DNA from: Pseudomonadota bacterium
Lineage (GTDB): Bacteria > Vulcanimicrobiota > Xenobia > RGZZ01
Length of the DNA: 35,436 nt
Direction of reading: 5' to 3'
Assembly (NCBI GenBank): GCA_010028905.1
Contig: RGZZ01000009.1
Location: 1-35,436, forward strand
The position numbers and the translations under genes are program-made. Positions within the stretch are counted from its first letter, which is position 1, and each line of letters begins with the position of its first letter. The notes under the pieces were generated by a model. The model searched no databases, was not told the origin of the DNA, and saw only the letters and a program-made list of their open reading frames with translations. This document shows, one piece after another, positions 13,590 to 22,197 of the stretch.

Positions 13590-16007
13590 TCAGCCCAGGA
13601 AGCTCTGCAAGCTCTCGAGCTCTGCCGCGTCGTTGCGCAGGCGCGCAAGCGCAAGTGCGCGCTCGGCACACGCGCGGCCACCCGCTTCATCGCCACGCGC
13701 GCGACGCAGATGCGCGAGGCGCTTGAACGCATGCAACCGCTGCTCGAGCGAAATGCTCTCGATAGGCTCGGCGATCTCGAGCGCGCGAGCATAGAGCGCC
13801 TCGCTCAGCTCGCTCTCCCCCATGGCGTGATAGCGATCGGCCGCGAGAAGCACGTAGTCGAAGGCCTTCTCGTACTGCTCCGACTCGAGGAAGTGATGGG
13901 CCAGCGCCTCGTACACCTCACGCAGGCGAGGCGCAAAAGCCTCTTCGGTGGCGCCGCCGATGAGCAGATGCAGGCGGTTGCGCGAGCGTGACTCGAGCCC
14001 ATTCTGCAGGGCCGCCTGCAAACCGTCGTGCCGGAAGCGGAAGCACTCGCGGCCTGGGATCCACTCCTCCTCGATGAGGTGATGGCGCGTGGCCCACTGC
14101 AGAATGCTGATGACCTCATCTTGAGGCTTGCCGGAGACCTTCATCAGCACCTCGAAATCAAAGACAGGTCCGATGCAGGCCGCAACCGTGAGCAGCATGG
14201 CCACCTTCTCCGGCAATGTGGCCACGCGGCTCTCAAACACGCTTCGAAGGCCCCGGAGCGATTCGATGCGTTCCCGAACCACGTCATCGGAGGCGCCTGC
14301 GGCAAAGCGCAGGATTCCCTCATCGGTCACCAGCACACGCTCGCGCAGCAGCACGGCCAGCATCTCCTCGACATGCAGGGGGAGCCCCTCGCTCACAGAG
14401 GCAATGCAGCTGACCACCGCATCATCGACCGAATCGGCACCGACCAGCGAGAGCATGAGCTCACGAACCAGCGCGCCGTCGAAAGGCTTCAACGAAGCGG
14501 TGACCGTGGAGGCCTCTCGCTCGAGGTCGTCTGCGAGTGCGTGCGCCGCGCTGCCCGCGGTCAGTGAGCCATCGCGCCACGTGAGCGCCACGAGCAGGGC
14601 GTGATGGCCCTCGTCAGAGACCAGACGACGGATCAATCGCAGCGATGCGAGGTCGAACTGATCGATGTTCTCGAGCACCAGCATGAGGGGCTGTGCGGCA
14701 GCGGCCGTCACAATGAAGCGAAACACCATGTCTTCGCAGCGCGCAAGCCCGCGGGACGGCTCGGCACCCAGCACGTGGTCGACACGCCCTTCGAGCAGGT
14801 ACTCGAGTGTGGAGCCCTCGTCGGTCACCACGTCCTTCACGCGCAGCTCACGGCGCTGCAGATACTGCCGCATGAGCGGCAGGAACGGTGCGAGCGGGCC
14901 GTGATCGCGGGCGTTGCCCACCGCCCAGAGCGCTGAGAAGCCAATGAGATTGGCATATGAGGCGAGATCAGAGAGAAGCCTCGTCTTCCCGGTGCCGGCG
15001 GGGCCGTGAACAAGGAGCGATGCACGGGTGCCGGCGGCAACACGATCAAGCAGCGCGCGCACCGCGCGCTCCTCGGACTCGCGACCCACCAGAGGAGCAA
15101 ACGCCACGGGCCGACGGGCGATGGCGGAGTCAGACGTGTCGAGCTCGATGAACTCACCCTCGCCATGGCGCTCGAGACGTGTGATCTCATCGGCCAGGTC
15201 GCGGGCTGACCCGTACCGCTGCGCAGGGTCTTTCTGGAGCAGGCGGAGGGCGATGTGCTCGACCCACATGGGTACCTTGGGATTGATGTGGCGAGGCCTG
15301 ACCGGGACCTCGTTGATGTGCATGAAGACGATTCGCACCGGATCCGGTGCCCAGAACGGCACTTTGCCCGTGGCCAGCTCGTAGAGCAGCACGCCCAGCG
15401 AGTACAGATCGGAGCGCGCGTCTCCCCGCTGCCCCTTGGCCTGCTCGGGCGTGATGTAGGCGACGCCGCTCGACTCGCCGGGCGCGACACGGGTCTCGCC
15501 TTCGAGACGGCGGGCAAAGCCGAAGTCAGCGATGCGGATGCAATCGTTCTCATCGACCAGGATGTTCTCAGGGCGCAGGGAGCGATGGAGGATGCCGTTG
15601 GCGTGCGCGTGGGCAAGGGCCTCGCAGATCACCTTCAGCGCATCGCGCAGGCGGCTGAAATCACGTTGCTCGTCGTTGAACCACTGGCGAAGGTTGCGCC
15701 CCTGCACCAGCTCGGTGACCAGGAAGAAATGGCCGTCCTCACCGCCCGTGGCAATGCTGCGAACCACGTTCGGGTGGCTCAGCTTGAAGCCGTCTTCTGC
15801 CTGCTTGAGGAAGCGGACGGTGGCCTCCGGCTGTGCGGCGACCTCATCAGACAAGACCTTGACCGCCACGCGCTGCCCTGTTGTCACGTCCTGGGCGATG
15901 TACATGTTCCAGATCGATCCGTCACCCAGGCGCTCACCGATGAGGTAACGGCTCGCCACCATGCGTCCAGAGAGACTGCGCGCGCCGTCGACCTTGTTGT
16001 CCACCAA
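13590..16007 (-). CDS. Ser/Thr kinase-like protein fused to an AAA-type ATPase, HRD changed to HRS
   Basis: An 805-residue protein. Residues 15-280 form a Hanks-type kinase domain with a glycine loop (GERLGDGSIW), VAVK (K50), DFG (161-163) and TPEQA. The catalytic loop reads HRSLRPEN (141-148), so the catalytic Asp is Ser143; the other core residues are kept. A short linker leads to a STAND/PknK-like ATPase (about 303-600) with Walker A GPAGTGKT (335-342) and a Walker B-like LMLVLENID (441-449). TPR-like helices fill the C-terminus. Start is TTG 16007 or GTG 16004 after GGTGAG. It follows the transglutaminase-like gene by 120 bp on the same strand. It may be a pseudokinase scaffold or signalling ATPase. 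Confidence 0.9.
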   Translation of the reverse strand: MVDNKVDGARSLSGRMVASRYLIGERLGDGSIWNMYIAQDVTTGQRVAVKVLSDEVAAQPEATVRFLKQAEDGFKLSHPNVVRSIATGGEDGHFFLVTELVQGRNLRQWFNDEQRDFSRLRDALKVICEALAHAHANGILHRSLRPENILVDENDCIRIADFGFARRLEGETRVAPGESSGVAYITPEQAKGQRGDARSDLYSLGVLLYELATGKVPFWAPDPVRIVFMHINEVPVRPRHINPKVPMWVEHIALRLLQKDPAQRYGSARDLADEITRLERHGEGEFIELDTSDSAIARRPVAFAPLVGRESEERAVRALLDRVAAGTRASLLVHGPAGTGKTRLLSDLASYANLIGFSALWAVGNARDHGPLAPFLPLMRQYLQRRELRVKDVVTDEGSTLEYLLEGRVDHVLGAEPSRGLARCEDMVFRFIVTAAAAQPLMLVLENIDQFDLASLRLIRRLVSDEGHHALLVALTWRDGSLTAGSAAHALADDLEREASTVTASLKPFDGALVRELMLSLVGADSVDDAVVSCIASVSEGLPLHVEEMLAVLLRERVLVTDEGILRFAAGASDDVVRERIESLRGLRSVFESRVATLPEKVAMLLTVAACIGPVFDFEVLMKVSGKPQDEVISILQWATRHHLIEEEWIPGRECFRFRHDGLQAALQNGLESRSRNRLHLLIGGATEEAFAPRLREVYEALAHHFLESEQYEKAFDYVLLAADRYHAMGESELSEALYARALEIAEPIESISLEQRLHAFKRLAHLRRARGDEAGGRACAERALALARLRNDAAELESLQSFLG

Positions 16008-16033
16008 GAATGCTCACCGCCTCGATTGATGTT

Positions 16034-16051
16034 GGAGACGCGCAGGTCTCC
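16034..16051. repeat. Inverted repeat upstream of the kinase gene
   Basis: GGAGAC-GCGCAG-GTCTCC, a 6-bp perfect inverted repeat, lies 26 bp upstream of the kinase-like gene start. It could be an operator or a leader hairpin. Confidence 0.35.
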
Positions 16052-16082
16052 GATATGAACGAACGGCGCTCACCGTGGGCCG

Positions 16083-16097
16083 GCCGCCTTCAGCGGC
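16083..16097. terminator. Possible hairpin after the transglutaminase-like gene
   Basis: GCCGC-CTTCA-GCGGC, a 5-bp stem with a five-base loop, lies about 31 bp after the stop at 16128 on the minus strand. It has no T-run, so it is at best a weak terminator. Confidence 0.25.
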
Positions 16098-16127
16098 TGG
16101 CGTTACGGGGAGCGCCGCTCTACCGGG

Positions 16128-18341
16128 TCAGAGCCGTGTCGCACTTTCGACCAGCTGGAGCACGATGTCCTGACGGGGGGCTTCGATGCGCACCACCTGT
16201 CCGGATGATTTCTCCATGAAGAAGCTCAGACCGTCGGGCGTCTCACAACGCCACGTGTCCTTCTCTTCACCGCCCACGCCCACTTTTTCCTCCTGCCGTA
16301 TCTGGAGGGTAATCTCCCGGGTGGCGTGGGTCTGCGGGTCGTAGACGTGCATCGTCGCCTTGGTTCCACGCCCGGGATTGGGAAGCTGTCCGACGACCAG
16401 CGCGTACATGGCATAGAAGTGAGGGTCGAGAACGTACACGCCCTCGGAGAGAGGTGTGGTCTGGACCTTGGTCTCCGCCCCGACCTGCACGCGCTCGGTT
16501 GCCGCGTCGGCGGTGAAGTCAAAGGCCCGCTCCCAACGAACCCCATCATCGCTCCCGTCGACGCTGCATCGTCGCGGCAGCACATCCGGCGTGACGAGAA
16601 GGCGGCTCTTCGCCGTTGAGCGCTTGCCGTCGAGGGTTCGCACCATCGAGAACGAGACGTCGTACACATCGTGGCCGTCGAGCTTCGTCAGCCCGTTGAC
16701 CTGTGCGATCTCGGTGCCGATCTCCTTGCCGCCGTGAACGACCGTGTAGACCCTGCGCTGACCCACGGGCCAGGTGAGCTCGCGCGTGAAGAAGGGGACG
16801 CGACGCGGGGGCGTGGGACTGTACGACGAGACCGCGACCTCGATGCGGCTCGCCTCGCATGCCTCACCGAGAGCCACATGTGTCGCGCCGAGCGTGCCCG
16901 CCTCGCCCGTGGAGGGATCGATGGGAACCCAGCCCTCGTCGCCCACGTACACCTCGACCCAGGAATGGGGCGCGAAATACCCCTTCTGGAAGGCAACCCC
17001 GCTGACACGGCGGGCCGGGATGTTGATCGATCGGAGCAGCGTCACCGCAAGCAATGCCTTGCTCTCACTGTTACCAGACATGGTCTGCAGCACATAGCGC
17101 CCGCTCGGCATCGAGAACCCGTCGGCCACCTTGTCGTGAATCCACGTGTTGACACGTGTTGCGGCCTCCCACGAGGTGCGCGACCGCCAGGCCACCTCCT
17201 CGCCCTTGCTGTGGACCTCTTCGTCTGCGGCTTCGACGCCGGGCTCGGCTCGCGTGAACGAAGCCAACGCCCCCTCGTAGGCGGCGCGGCGGGGGAACGG
17301 CGTGGATGCCTTGACCGTCACCGTCCGGGTCTCCACGGTGACGGTGCCCTTCACCGCGCCGTCCGTCAACGTGCCATCGAACGTCTGGCTGTATCCGCCG
17401 GCACTTCGGGTGAGGCTGGGCTGACCGCTGACCTTGAGGTCGACGGTCGCACGGAAGGACCGCAAGGCGGCGCTGTCGGGAAACCAGATGTTGGAGAAGC
17501 CGAGGCGATCCCGGTTGAGATCGACGCCCACGGACTTCTTGAGCAGCGCCTCGACCCGTACGTCAGAGAGCGTGAAGACGAATCCCCCGTGGATATCATC
17601 GAGGCGGAGCAGACGACCGCCATCAGACACCCAGGCCCGTGCCAGCGGTCCGCGCGAATCGGAGACGAGCACCACGCGTGCAGGCATGTCGCTGCGTCCC
17701 GGGACCGATACGGTGCTTCGCCCCTCGCTCTTGAACGACAGGGGCTGACTGCTGCGCAGCACGGGATCGTAGACGCTGATGGTAGACCCTTCGCCCCGCG
17801 CGCGCCAGGCGGCGAGCAGCACGGCGTAGTGCTCCACCATGGAATCGATGCGCCCCCAGATGTTGTTGCACAGGAGGAATGGGGGCGTCTCCACGTTCAC
17901 GGTGTGCGTGATCTCCTGATTGCCCTGGGCATTCTTCTGCGCCACGAGGCGAGGCGTGAAGAGGCACTCGGTGCGCAGGTCGAGAGCACCCTGCCGCTGC
18001 GAGCACACGAAGAGCGAAGGCAGCAGGCTGGCGCGATTGAGCAGGAGACGCGAGGCAAAGACCACCTCGTTGATCGCTTCCGGCCCCAGCTTGACGCGTG
18101 AGACGGAGTTGATGACATAGAACCGATCGCTGCCGAGCTCCACCGATTCCTCGATGGAGTAGCGCGAGTATCCGATCAGTGCGTTCTGGAAGCGTATGGC
18201 ATACCAGTTGTCACGCTCGACCGCGAGCACGGGCGCGGTGGGCGCCGCCAGCACCGACGTCGTGAGCGAGAGCAGGAACATCGCCGCCAGCACCCCGTGC
18301 CGAGCGACCGTGGAAAGAAACCGCTGTGAGATGCGCCTCAT
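16128..18341 (-). CDS. Secreted transglutaminase-like protein with Ser at the Cys site
   Basis: A 737-residue exported protein. Residues 1-32 are a Sec signal peptide (MRRISQRF, hydrophobic run, VLAA). A long beta-rich N-terminal region precedes a transglutaminase-core fold (about 385-485). The core aligns with cysteine-protease-like TGase domains: SGNSESKALLAVTLLRS, IPARRVSG, APHSWVEVY (His459) and WVPIDPSTGE (Asp475). The usual GxCxxxA nucleophile is Ser425 (codon AGT), so normal thiol chemistry is absent. A C-terminal beta domain follows. ATG 18341 has AGAGGA six bases upstream. It lies upstream of the kinase-like gene on the same strand. It may be a pseudoenzyme or a serine-dependent variant. 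Confidence 0.88.
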   Translation of the reverse strand: MRRISQRFLSTVARHGVLAAMFLLSLTTSVLAAPTAPVLAVERDNWYAIRFQNALIGYSRYSIEESVELGSDRFYVINSVSRVKLGPEAINEVVFASRLLLNRASLLPSLFVCSQRQGALDLRTECLFTPRLVAQKNAQGNQEITHTVNVETPPFLLCNNIWGRIDSMVEHYAVLLAAWRARGEGSTISVYDPVLRSSQPLSFKSEGRSTVSVPGRSDMPARVVLVSDSRGPLARAWVSDGGRLLRLDDIHGGFVFTLSDVRVEALLKKSVGVDLNRDRLGFSNIWFPDSAALRSFRATVDLKVSGQPSLTRSAGGYSQTFDGTLTDGAVKGTVTVETRTVTVKASTPFPRRAAYEGALASFTRAEPGVEAADEEVHSKGEEVAWRSRTSWEAATRVNTWIHDKVADGFSMPSGRYVLQTMSGNSESKALLAVTLLRSINIPARRVSGVAFQKGYFAPHSWVEVYVGDEGWVPIDPSTGEAGTLGATHVALGEACEASRIEVAVSSYSPTPPRRVPFFTRELTWPVGQRRVYTVVHGGKEIGTEIAQVNGLTKLDGHDVYDVSFSMVRTLDGKRSTAKSRLLVTPDVLPRRCSVDGSDDGVRWERAFDFTADAATERVQVGAETKVQTTPLSEGVYVLDPHFYAMYALVVGQLPNPGRGTKATMHVYDPQTHATREITLQIRQEEKVGVGGEEKDTWRCETPDGLSFFMEKSSGQVVRIEAPRQDIVLQLVESATRL

Positions 18342-18457
18342 GATAATTCCTCTTTTGCAGGCGTGAGCAGTACGGGCGTCCCCCTTCGCGCGCGCATCGC
18401 AGGTGCGACAGACGTCTGCGGCAGGCCGCGCAGTGGAAGCGAGGGGGGCGGTGTCCT

Positions 18458-18473
18458 TTGACAAAGGCGCCTT
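18458..18473 (+). promoter_or_regulatory. Candidate -35 with adjoining palindrome
   Basis: TTGACA (18458-18463) is directly followed by the perfect 10-bp palindrome AAGGCGCCTT (18464-18473) in the divergent gap before the methyltransferase gene. No good -10 follows at 16-18 bp, so either an activator or another sigma factor would be needed, or the match is chance. Confidence 0.3.
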
Positions 18474-18565
18474 CACTCCTGCCCTGCGCACAGACGGCTG
18501 ACGCAGCGACGTGATGCACCAACCAGGAAGGGGACCACGACCGACAGGCGAACTACGCTCTCGCC

Positions 18566-19306
18566 ATGACCATGCCGCCCACCCCGCGAATGGCCGCATC
18601 CCCGACCGAGAAAGGCACTCGTGTTCGAGAGATGTTCAGCGCCATCAGCCGACGCTACGACCTGCTCAACCGCGTGCTGAGCGCTGGCCTCGACCAGGGC
18701 TGGCGCCGCCGTGTGGTCGCCTTGACCGGCGCCAGCGAGGGGCGCAGCGCGCTCGACCTGTGCACGGGCACGGGCGATCTGGCCGTGATGCTCGCCTCCC
18801 GGGTCGGTCCCACAGGGAGCGCCGTGGGCCTCGACTTCTGCGCAGAGATGCTCGACATCGCCCGCACCAAGTACCCGCCCTCACGATGGCCGCGACTCGA
18901 CTTCGTGCGCGGGGACGCCCACGCGCTTCCTTTTGAGGACGATGCGTTCGACACCGCCACCATGGCGTTCGGTCTGCGAAACCTCTCGAGCCCGTCGCGG
19001 GGCTTCGAGGAGATGGCACGGGTGGTGCGCGCCGGGGGCACCGTTCTCGTGCTCGAGCTCACGCGCCCCAAGGGCCTGCTGCGGCTCCTGTACTACCCCT
19101 ACCTCTTCGTGGTGCTCCCTCTGCTGGGAGGCCTCTTGTCGGGACGCTTCAGCGCCTATCGCTATCTCGCGCGCTCCATCGCAGAGTTCCTGCCGCCGCA
19201 GCGGGTGCTCGACGAGATGCGCGGCGCAGGTCTCGTCGATGTCTGCGCCCTTCCCCTTCTGGGAGGCATTGCCACGATCTTCTTCGGTCGGGTTGGCGAA
19301 GGCTGA
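18566..19306 (+). CDS. ubiE: UbiE/MenG-family quinone methyltransferase
   Basis: A 246-residue class I SAM-dependent methyltransferase that C-methylates demethylmenaquinone or a ubiquinone precursor. UbiE signatures are clear: SAISRRYDLLNRVLSAGLDQ (25-44), SAM motif LDLCTGTGDLA (63-73), and AFGLRNLSSPSRGFEEMARV. It then has VVRAGGTVLVLELTRP and the membrane-facing region YYPYLF. As no ubiquinone genes are present, menaquinone is the more likely substrate, but this is inference. Several Met codons near the start (18566, 18572, 18590) are possible; none has a clear Shine-Dalgarno. It stands alone and ends next to a terminator shared with the VWA gene. Confidence 0.92.
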   Translation: MTMPPTPRMAASPTEKGTRVREMFSAISRRYDLLNRVLSAGLDQGWRRRVVALTGASEGRSALDLCTGTGDLAVMLASRVGPTGSAVGLDFCAEMLDIARTKYPPSRWPRLDFVRGDAHALPFEDDAFDTATMAFGLRNLSSPSRGFEEMARVVRAGGTVLVLELTRPKGLLRLLYYPYLFVVLPLLGGLLSGRFSAYRYLARSIAEFLPPQRVLDEMRGAGLVDVCALPLLGGIATIFFGRVGEG

Positions 19307-19315
19307 GCTTCCCCC

Positions 19316-19333
19316 GCGCGCCTCCAGGCGCGC
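19316..19333. terminator. Bidirectional GC hairpin
   Basis: GCGCGCC (19316-19322) and GGCGCGC (19327-19333) form a perfect 7-bp stem with loop TCCA, filling the 27-bp gap between convergent ubiE and VWA genes. Confidence 0.55.
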
Positions 19334-20992
19334 TCACACACCGAGGCCGTACTGGCCGAAGACGTTCATGATCATCTCGACCGTGGCGAGCACTTCGTCG
19401 TTGCGCTGGTGCAGGGCAAGATGAGGGTCCGGCACCTGCACGGGCAGCGCGAAGCTCATGTTGATGATGTCATCGCGCGGGAAGTCGCATACAACCTCGC
19501 ACAGCCCGAGCACCGGCCGGAGCGCGCTCGTGTCCACGGGCGAGAACTCGAAGAGCAGCGACTGATCTTCGTAGAGCTGCAGATCGATCATCTTGATCGA
19601 GAACGTCTGCTCGTCGGCGAACTTGCGCCCCAGATCGACGATCACCGGGCTGATCTTGAACGCGCGCGACACCGCCCACGATGGGTCGACGTGAACGAAC
19701 ATCTCCACCTGTGTCGTGAACGTGGCACGCACGTTCATGAGCTCCTGCGACAGGATCTCGGGCACGTGACGCAGATCGACGTCCGGATAGCACTGGCCAT
19801 GTCCCACCGCAGAGAGCTGCGCCAGCACGTCGACGAACGGCCCGTTCCCCACCGACATGGTCGAGAAGCCGATTCCTCCCTCGGCCTCGATCTCACAGGC
19901 CTTCAGCGTCTCGTCGAGGTCGGCGATGGGGCCGTCGGTGATGACCACGACACGGTTCACCTTGTCGGGGGAGAAGTTGCGTCGAACCTCTCGGCACACC
20001 TGCTCCAGGGCCTCGGCAAGATAGCGACCCTCCCCCAGGTCGAGGGTCTCCATCTTCTTCTGCAGCAACCGTCGCGTGGCTTTCTTGTCTTCCACGCGCT
20101 CGGCCGTGAGGAAGAGATAGGGCCTGCGCCCGAAGAAGCAGACGCTGAGAGTGTCGCTCGGGCCGAGCTCTTCAACCGCGAGCTCGAGGATCTGCTGCTT
20201 CGTCGACAGCCGCTGGCGCGCGTCTCCCTTGCCATCGGTTGCCGACATGTCGACCAGCAGCCCGAGGTTGCGGGATGGGGCCGACGACAGGAAGCGGATG
20301 GATGGCTTCACGGTCACGATGGCATACACCGCACGCTCCCCTGCCGGCGTGACGCCGGCACTCCAGCGACACGTCAGGCGAACGGCGCCATCGACATTGG
20401 TGAGCGGACGCCCACAGTGATCGCAGTACGGCGACTTCTTGCGCGTGGCGCGATCGCAGCTCTTGCAGAGGATGCCGATGGGGCGCGACGGCACCCCGAC
20501 ACGCAGACGCGTCTCTACGCGAGGAACATCGCCAACGATCATCTCTCGTGTCTTCGAGCCGTCGTCACCGTCGTTCGAATCTCTCGAGCGCCGCGATGCC
20601 TCTCCCCCATCGCCCAGACGACGCGCACCACTGTCGAGAAGCGCGTCGCTGCGCCTCCGCTCGCTCCCCCCGGCGCGCCGATCGGGCGTGAACGAGTCAA
20701 ATGTGTCTTCACGCCTGCGATTGGGAGCTGCCGTGGATGCTTCGCCTCCCTTTCGCTGCTCGGTCGGTCGCTGCTCGGTCGGGCGCTCCTCACCCCCCCC
20801 TCGGAGGATCGTGGTCTCGCGCGCGGGAGACCGCAAGATGGTGGTGCGTCTCGAATCTGCCTGCGGAACGTCAGGCGCCGACGGACGGGACGACTCGCTG
20901 GCCACCCCCGACCGGTCTAGCCGTGTACCGCATCCGACGCAGAACTGTGCCCCCGGCCGATTCGGCCGGCTGCACGAGGGGCAGTGTACCAA
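19334..20992 (-). CDS. Zinc-ribbon and VWA-domain protein with TTILR repeats
   Basis: A 552-residue cytoplasmic protein. An N-terminal zinc ribbon uses C4, C7, C18 and C21 (CPSC...CVGCG). A disordered, charged stretch (about 28-170) follows with TTILR at 50-54 and 60-64 and two PTEQR copies at 71-80. A second zinc ribbon (C176, C179, C190, C193) leads to a VWA domain (about 240-420) with MIDAS-like DMSAT (248-252) and ITDG (351-354), then a beta-rich C-terminal domain. TTG 20992 is chosen: GAGGAG is nine bases upstream and the ribbon starts at once. It begins 25 bases after the receiver-ATPase stop, so is probably in that operon. The Thr motifs resemble FHA ligands. Confidence 0.85.
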   Translation of the reverse strand: MVHCPSCSRPNRPGAQFCVGCGTRLDRSGVASESSRPSAPDVPQADSRRTTILRSPARETTILRGGGEERPTEQRPTEQRKGGEASTAAPNRRREDTFDSFTPDRRAGGSERRRSDALLDSGARRLGDGGEASRRSRDSNDGDDGSKTREMIVGDVPRVETRLRVGVPSRPIGILCKSCDRATRKKSPYCDHCGRPLTNVDGAVRLTCRWSAGVTPAGERAVYAIVTVKPSIRFLSSAPSRNLGLLVDMSATDGKGDARQRLSTKQQILELAVEELGPSDTLSVCFFGRRPYLFLTAERVEDKKATRRLLQKKMETLDLGEGRYLAEALEQVCREVRRNFSPDKVNRVVVITDGPIADLDETLKACEIEAEGGIGFSTMSVGNGPFVDVLAQLSAVGHGQCYPDVDLRHVPEILSQELMNVRATFTTQVEMFVHVDPSWAVSRAFKISPVIVDLGRKFADEQTFSIKMIDLQLYEDQSLLFEFSPVDTSALRPVLGLCEVVCDFPRDDIINMSFALPVQVPDPHLALHQRNDEVLATVEMIMNVFGQYGLGV

Positions 20993-21017
20993 ATGCAGCG
21001 ACTCCTCTGCCTGTGAT

Positions 21018-22052
21018 TCAGCCCGTGCCCGGCTCGTTCCAGTCGGACAGGAAACGTTCCACCGTCGAGCCGCTGGCGTCCGGGAGAGGTTCGAGCCCCA
21101 TCTCCATGACGACGATGGTTCCCTTCCGGCTCGTTGAGAGCAGCACGCGATCGAGCAGCTCGAGAAGGATCGTGTACCCATAGCCCAGCGACGTCTTCGA
21201 CGACCAGCCCTTCATGAGCGTGCTGCGGGGCAGCAGCGAGAAGTCGATGCCACCTCCCTGGTCACTCACCCAGATCTGTGCCCGATCGCTGAAGCGGTAG
21301 ATGTCGAGCACCCCACCACTGGCGTGCTTGAGGGCATTCGTGGCCGCCTCCGACACACAGAGCACCACGTCGAACACGCGATCGCGGTCCATGTGCATGG
21401 AGAGCAGCGCCTCCTCGGTGGCGGCTCGCGCCGTCCCCACGTCTGAAGAGTCGGAGATCGGAAGGCTGCGCACGCGCTCGCCTCCACCGCGCAGGAGAGC
21501 AAGTTCGCTGTCTTCTGCCAGCACGAGCTTGCCACCGCTCACAGCATAGATGACATCGCGCATGATGGTGCGCCGCTCGCGCTCCATCTCGAGGCGGCGC
21601 TCGCTCTCGATCTTGTCGTCGATGAGAGACTTCAGGCGAATCAGGTTGCGCACGCGCGAGAACAGCTCGAGGCGGTCGAAGGGCTTCACGAGGAAGTCGT
21701 CTGCGCCTTTGTCGAGCCCCTTGATCTTGTCTTGCAGATCGTTCAGGTTCGTGAGCATCACGATGGGAATGAGTCGCGTCTTCTCGGCGTTCTTCAGGGT
21801 CTCACAGACCTGGTATCCATCAACCCCCGGAAGCATGACGTCGAGAAGGATGAGATCGGGGGGATCGCGCTCCACCATCTCGAGCGCTGTCTCTCCATCG
21901 TAGGCGACAGAGACCTCGTAATCGTTCTCGAGGTGCTTCTGCAGCAGCAGAACATTCGCTTCGTTGTCGTCGACGACAAGGACGCGGCGACGCCGACCGC
22001 TCGTGTCGAACGCAGCGGTGAGGTCGGGGCGAGTGGGCTCGGTTGTCGGCAC
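21018..22052 (-). CDS. Receiver domain fused to RsbW/SpoIIAB-type HATPase
   Basis: A 344-residue response regulator. Residues 22-140 are a receiver with phospho-acceptor Asp71 (LILLDVMLPG) and Lys123 (LVKPFD). A coiled coil (about 140-165) leads to a GHKL ATPase (about 205-320) of the anti-sigma kind. The N-box is SEAATNALKHASGG (E235, N239), the G1 box DQGGGID and the G2 box SLGYGYTIL. There is no HisKA dimer or phosphorylatable His, so it is not a normal histidine kinase; family knowledge suggests a Ser kinase or anti-sigma or anti-anti-sigma partner. GTG 22052 has GGGAG nine bases upstream. It follows the receiver-kinase gene, with a hairpin in between. The SigB-like factor at 1407 is a possible target. 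Confidence 0.88.
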   Translation of the reverse strand: MPTTEPTRPDLTAAFDTSGRRRRVLVVDDNEANVLLLQKHLENDYEVSVAYDGETALEMVERDPPDLILLDVMLPGVDGYQVCETLKNAEKTRLIPIVMLTNLNDLQDKIKGLDKGADDFLVKPFDRLELFSRVRNLIRLKSLIDDKIESERRLEMERERRTIMRDVIYAVSGGKLVLAEDSELALLRGGGERVRSLPISDSSDVGTARAATEEALLSMHMDRDRVFDVVLCVSEAATNALKHASGGVLDIYRFSDRAQIWVSDQGGGIDFSLLPRSTLMKGWSSKTSLGYGYTILLELLDRVLLSTSRKGTIVVMEMGLEPLPDASGSTVERFLSDWNEPGTG

Positions 22053-22159
22053 GTCAGGACGCTCCCGTTGCAGTGTACCAAGCGTTTGGAGTCGCCGATC
22101 CTTTTGGGGTTCACGGCTTCACCGGCGCGTTCCTTCCACAGCGCACAAACGACCATGCG

Positions 22160-22185
22160 ACGGCGTCGCCGCAACGCGACGCCGT
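22160..22185 (-). terminator. Hairpin terminator after the receiver-kinase gene
   Basis: ACGGCGTCGC (22160-22169) and GCGACGCCGT (22176-22185) form a perfect 10-bp stem with a six-base loop, 12 bases after the stop of the receiver-kinase gene on the minus strand. A short TTT follows. It separates that gene from the next, at least in part. Confidence 0.6.
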
Positions 22186-22197
22186 GGAGATCGTCAC

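Noticed and set aside
16671-18101. A 476-codon plus-strand ORF opposite the transglutaminase-like gene
   Set aside because: The opposite strand has a signal peptide and clear TGase-core motifs; this frame has none.
19409-20920. A 503-codon plus-strand ORF opposite the VWA gene
   Set aside because: The minus strand carries two zinc ribbons and a VWA domain, while the plus reading is compositional only. It starts inside and ends inside the real gene.
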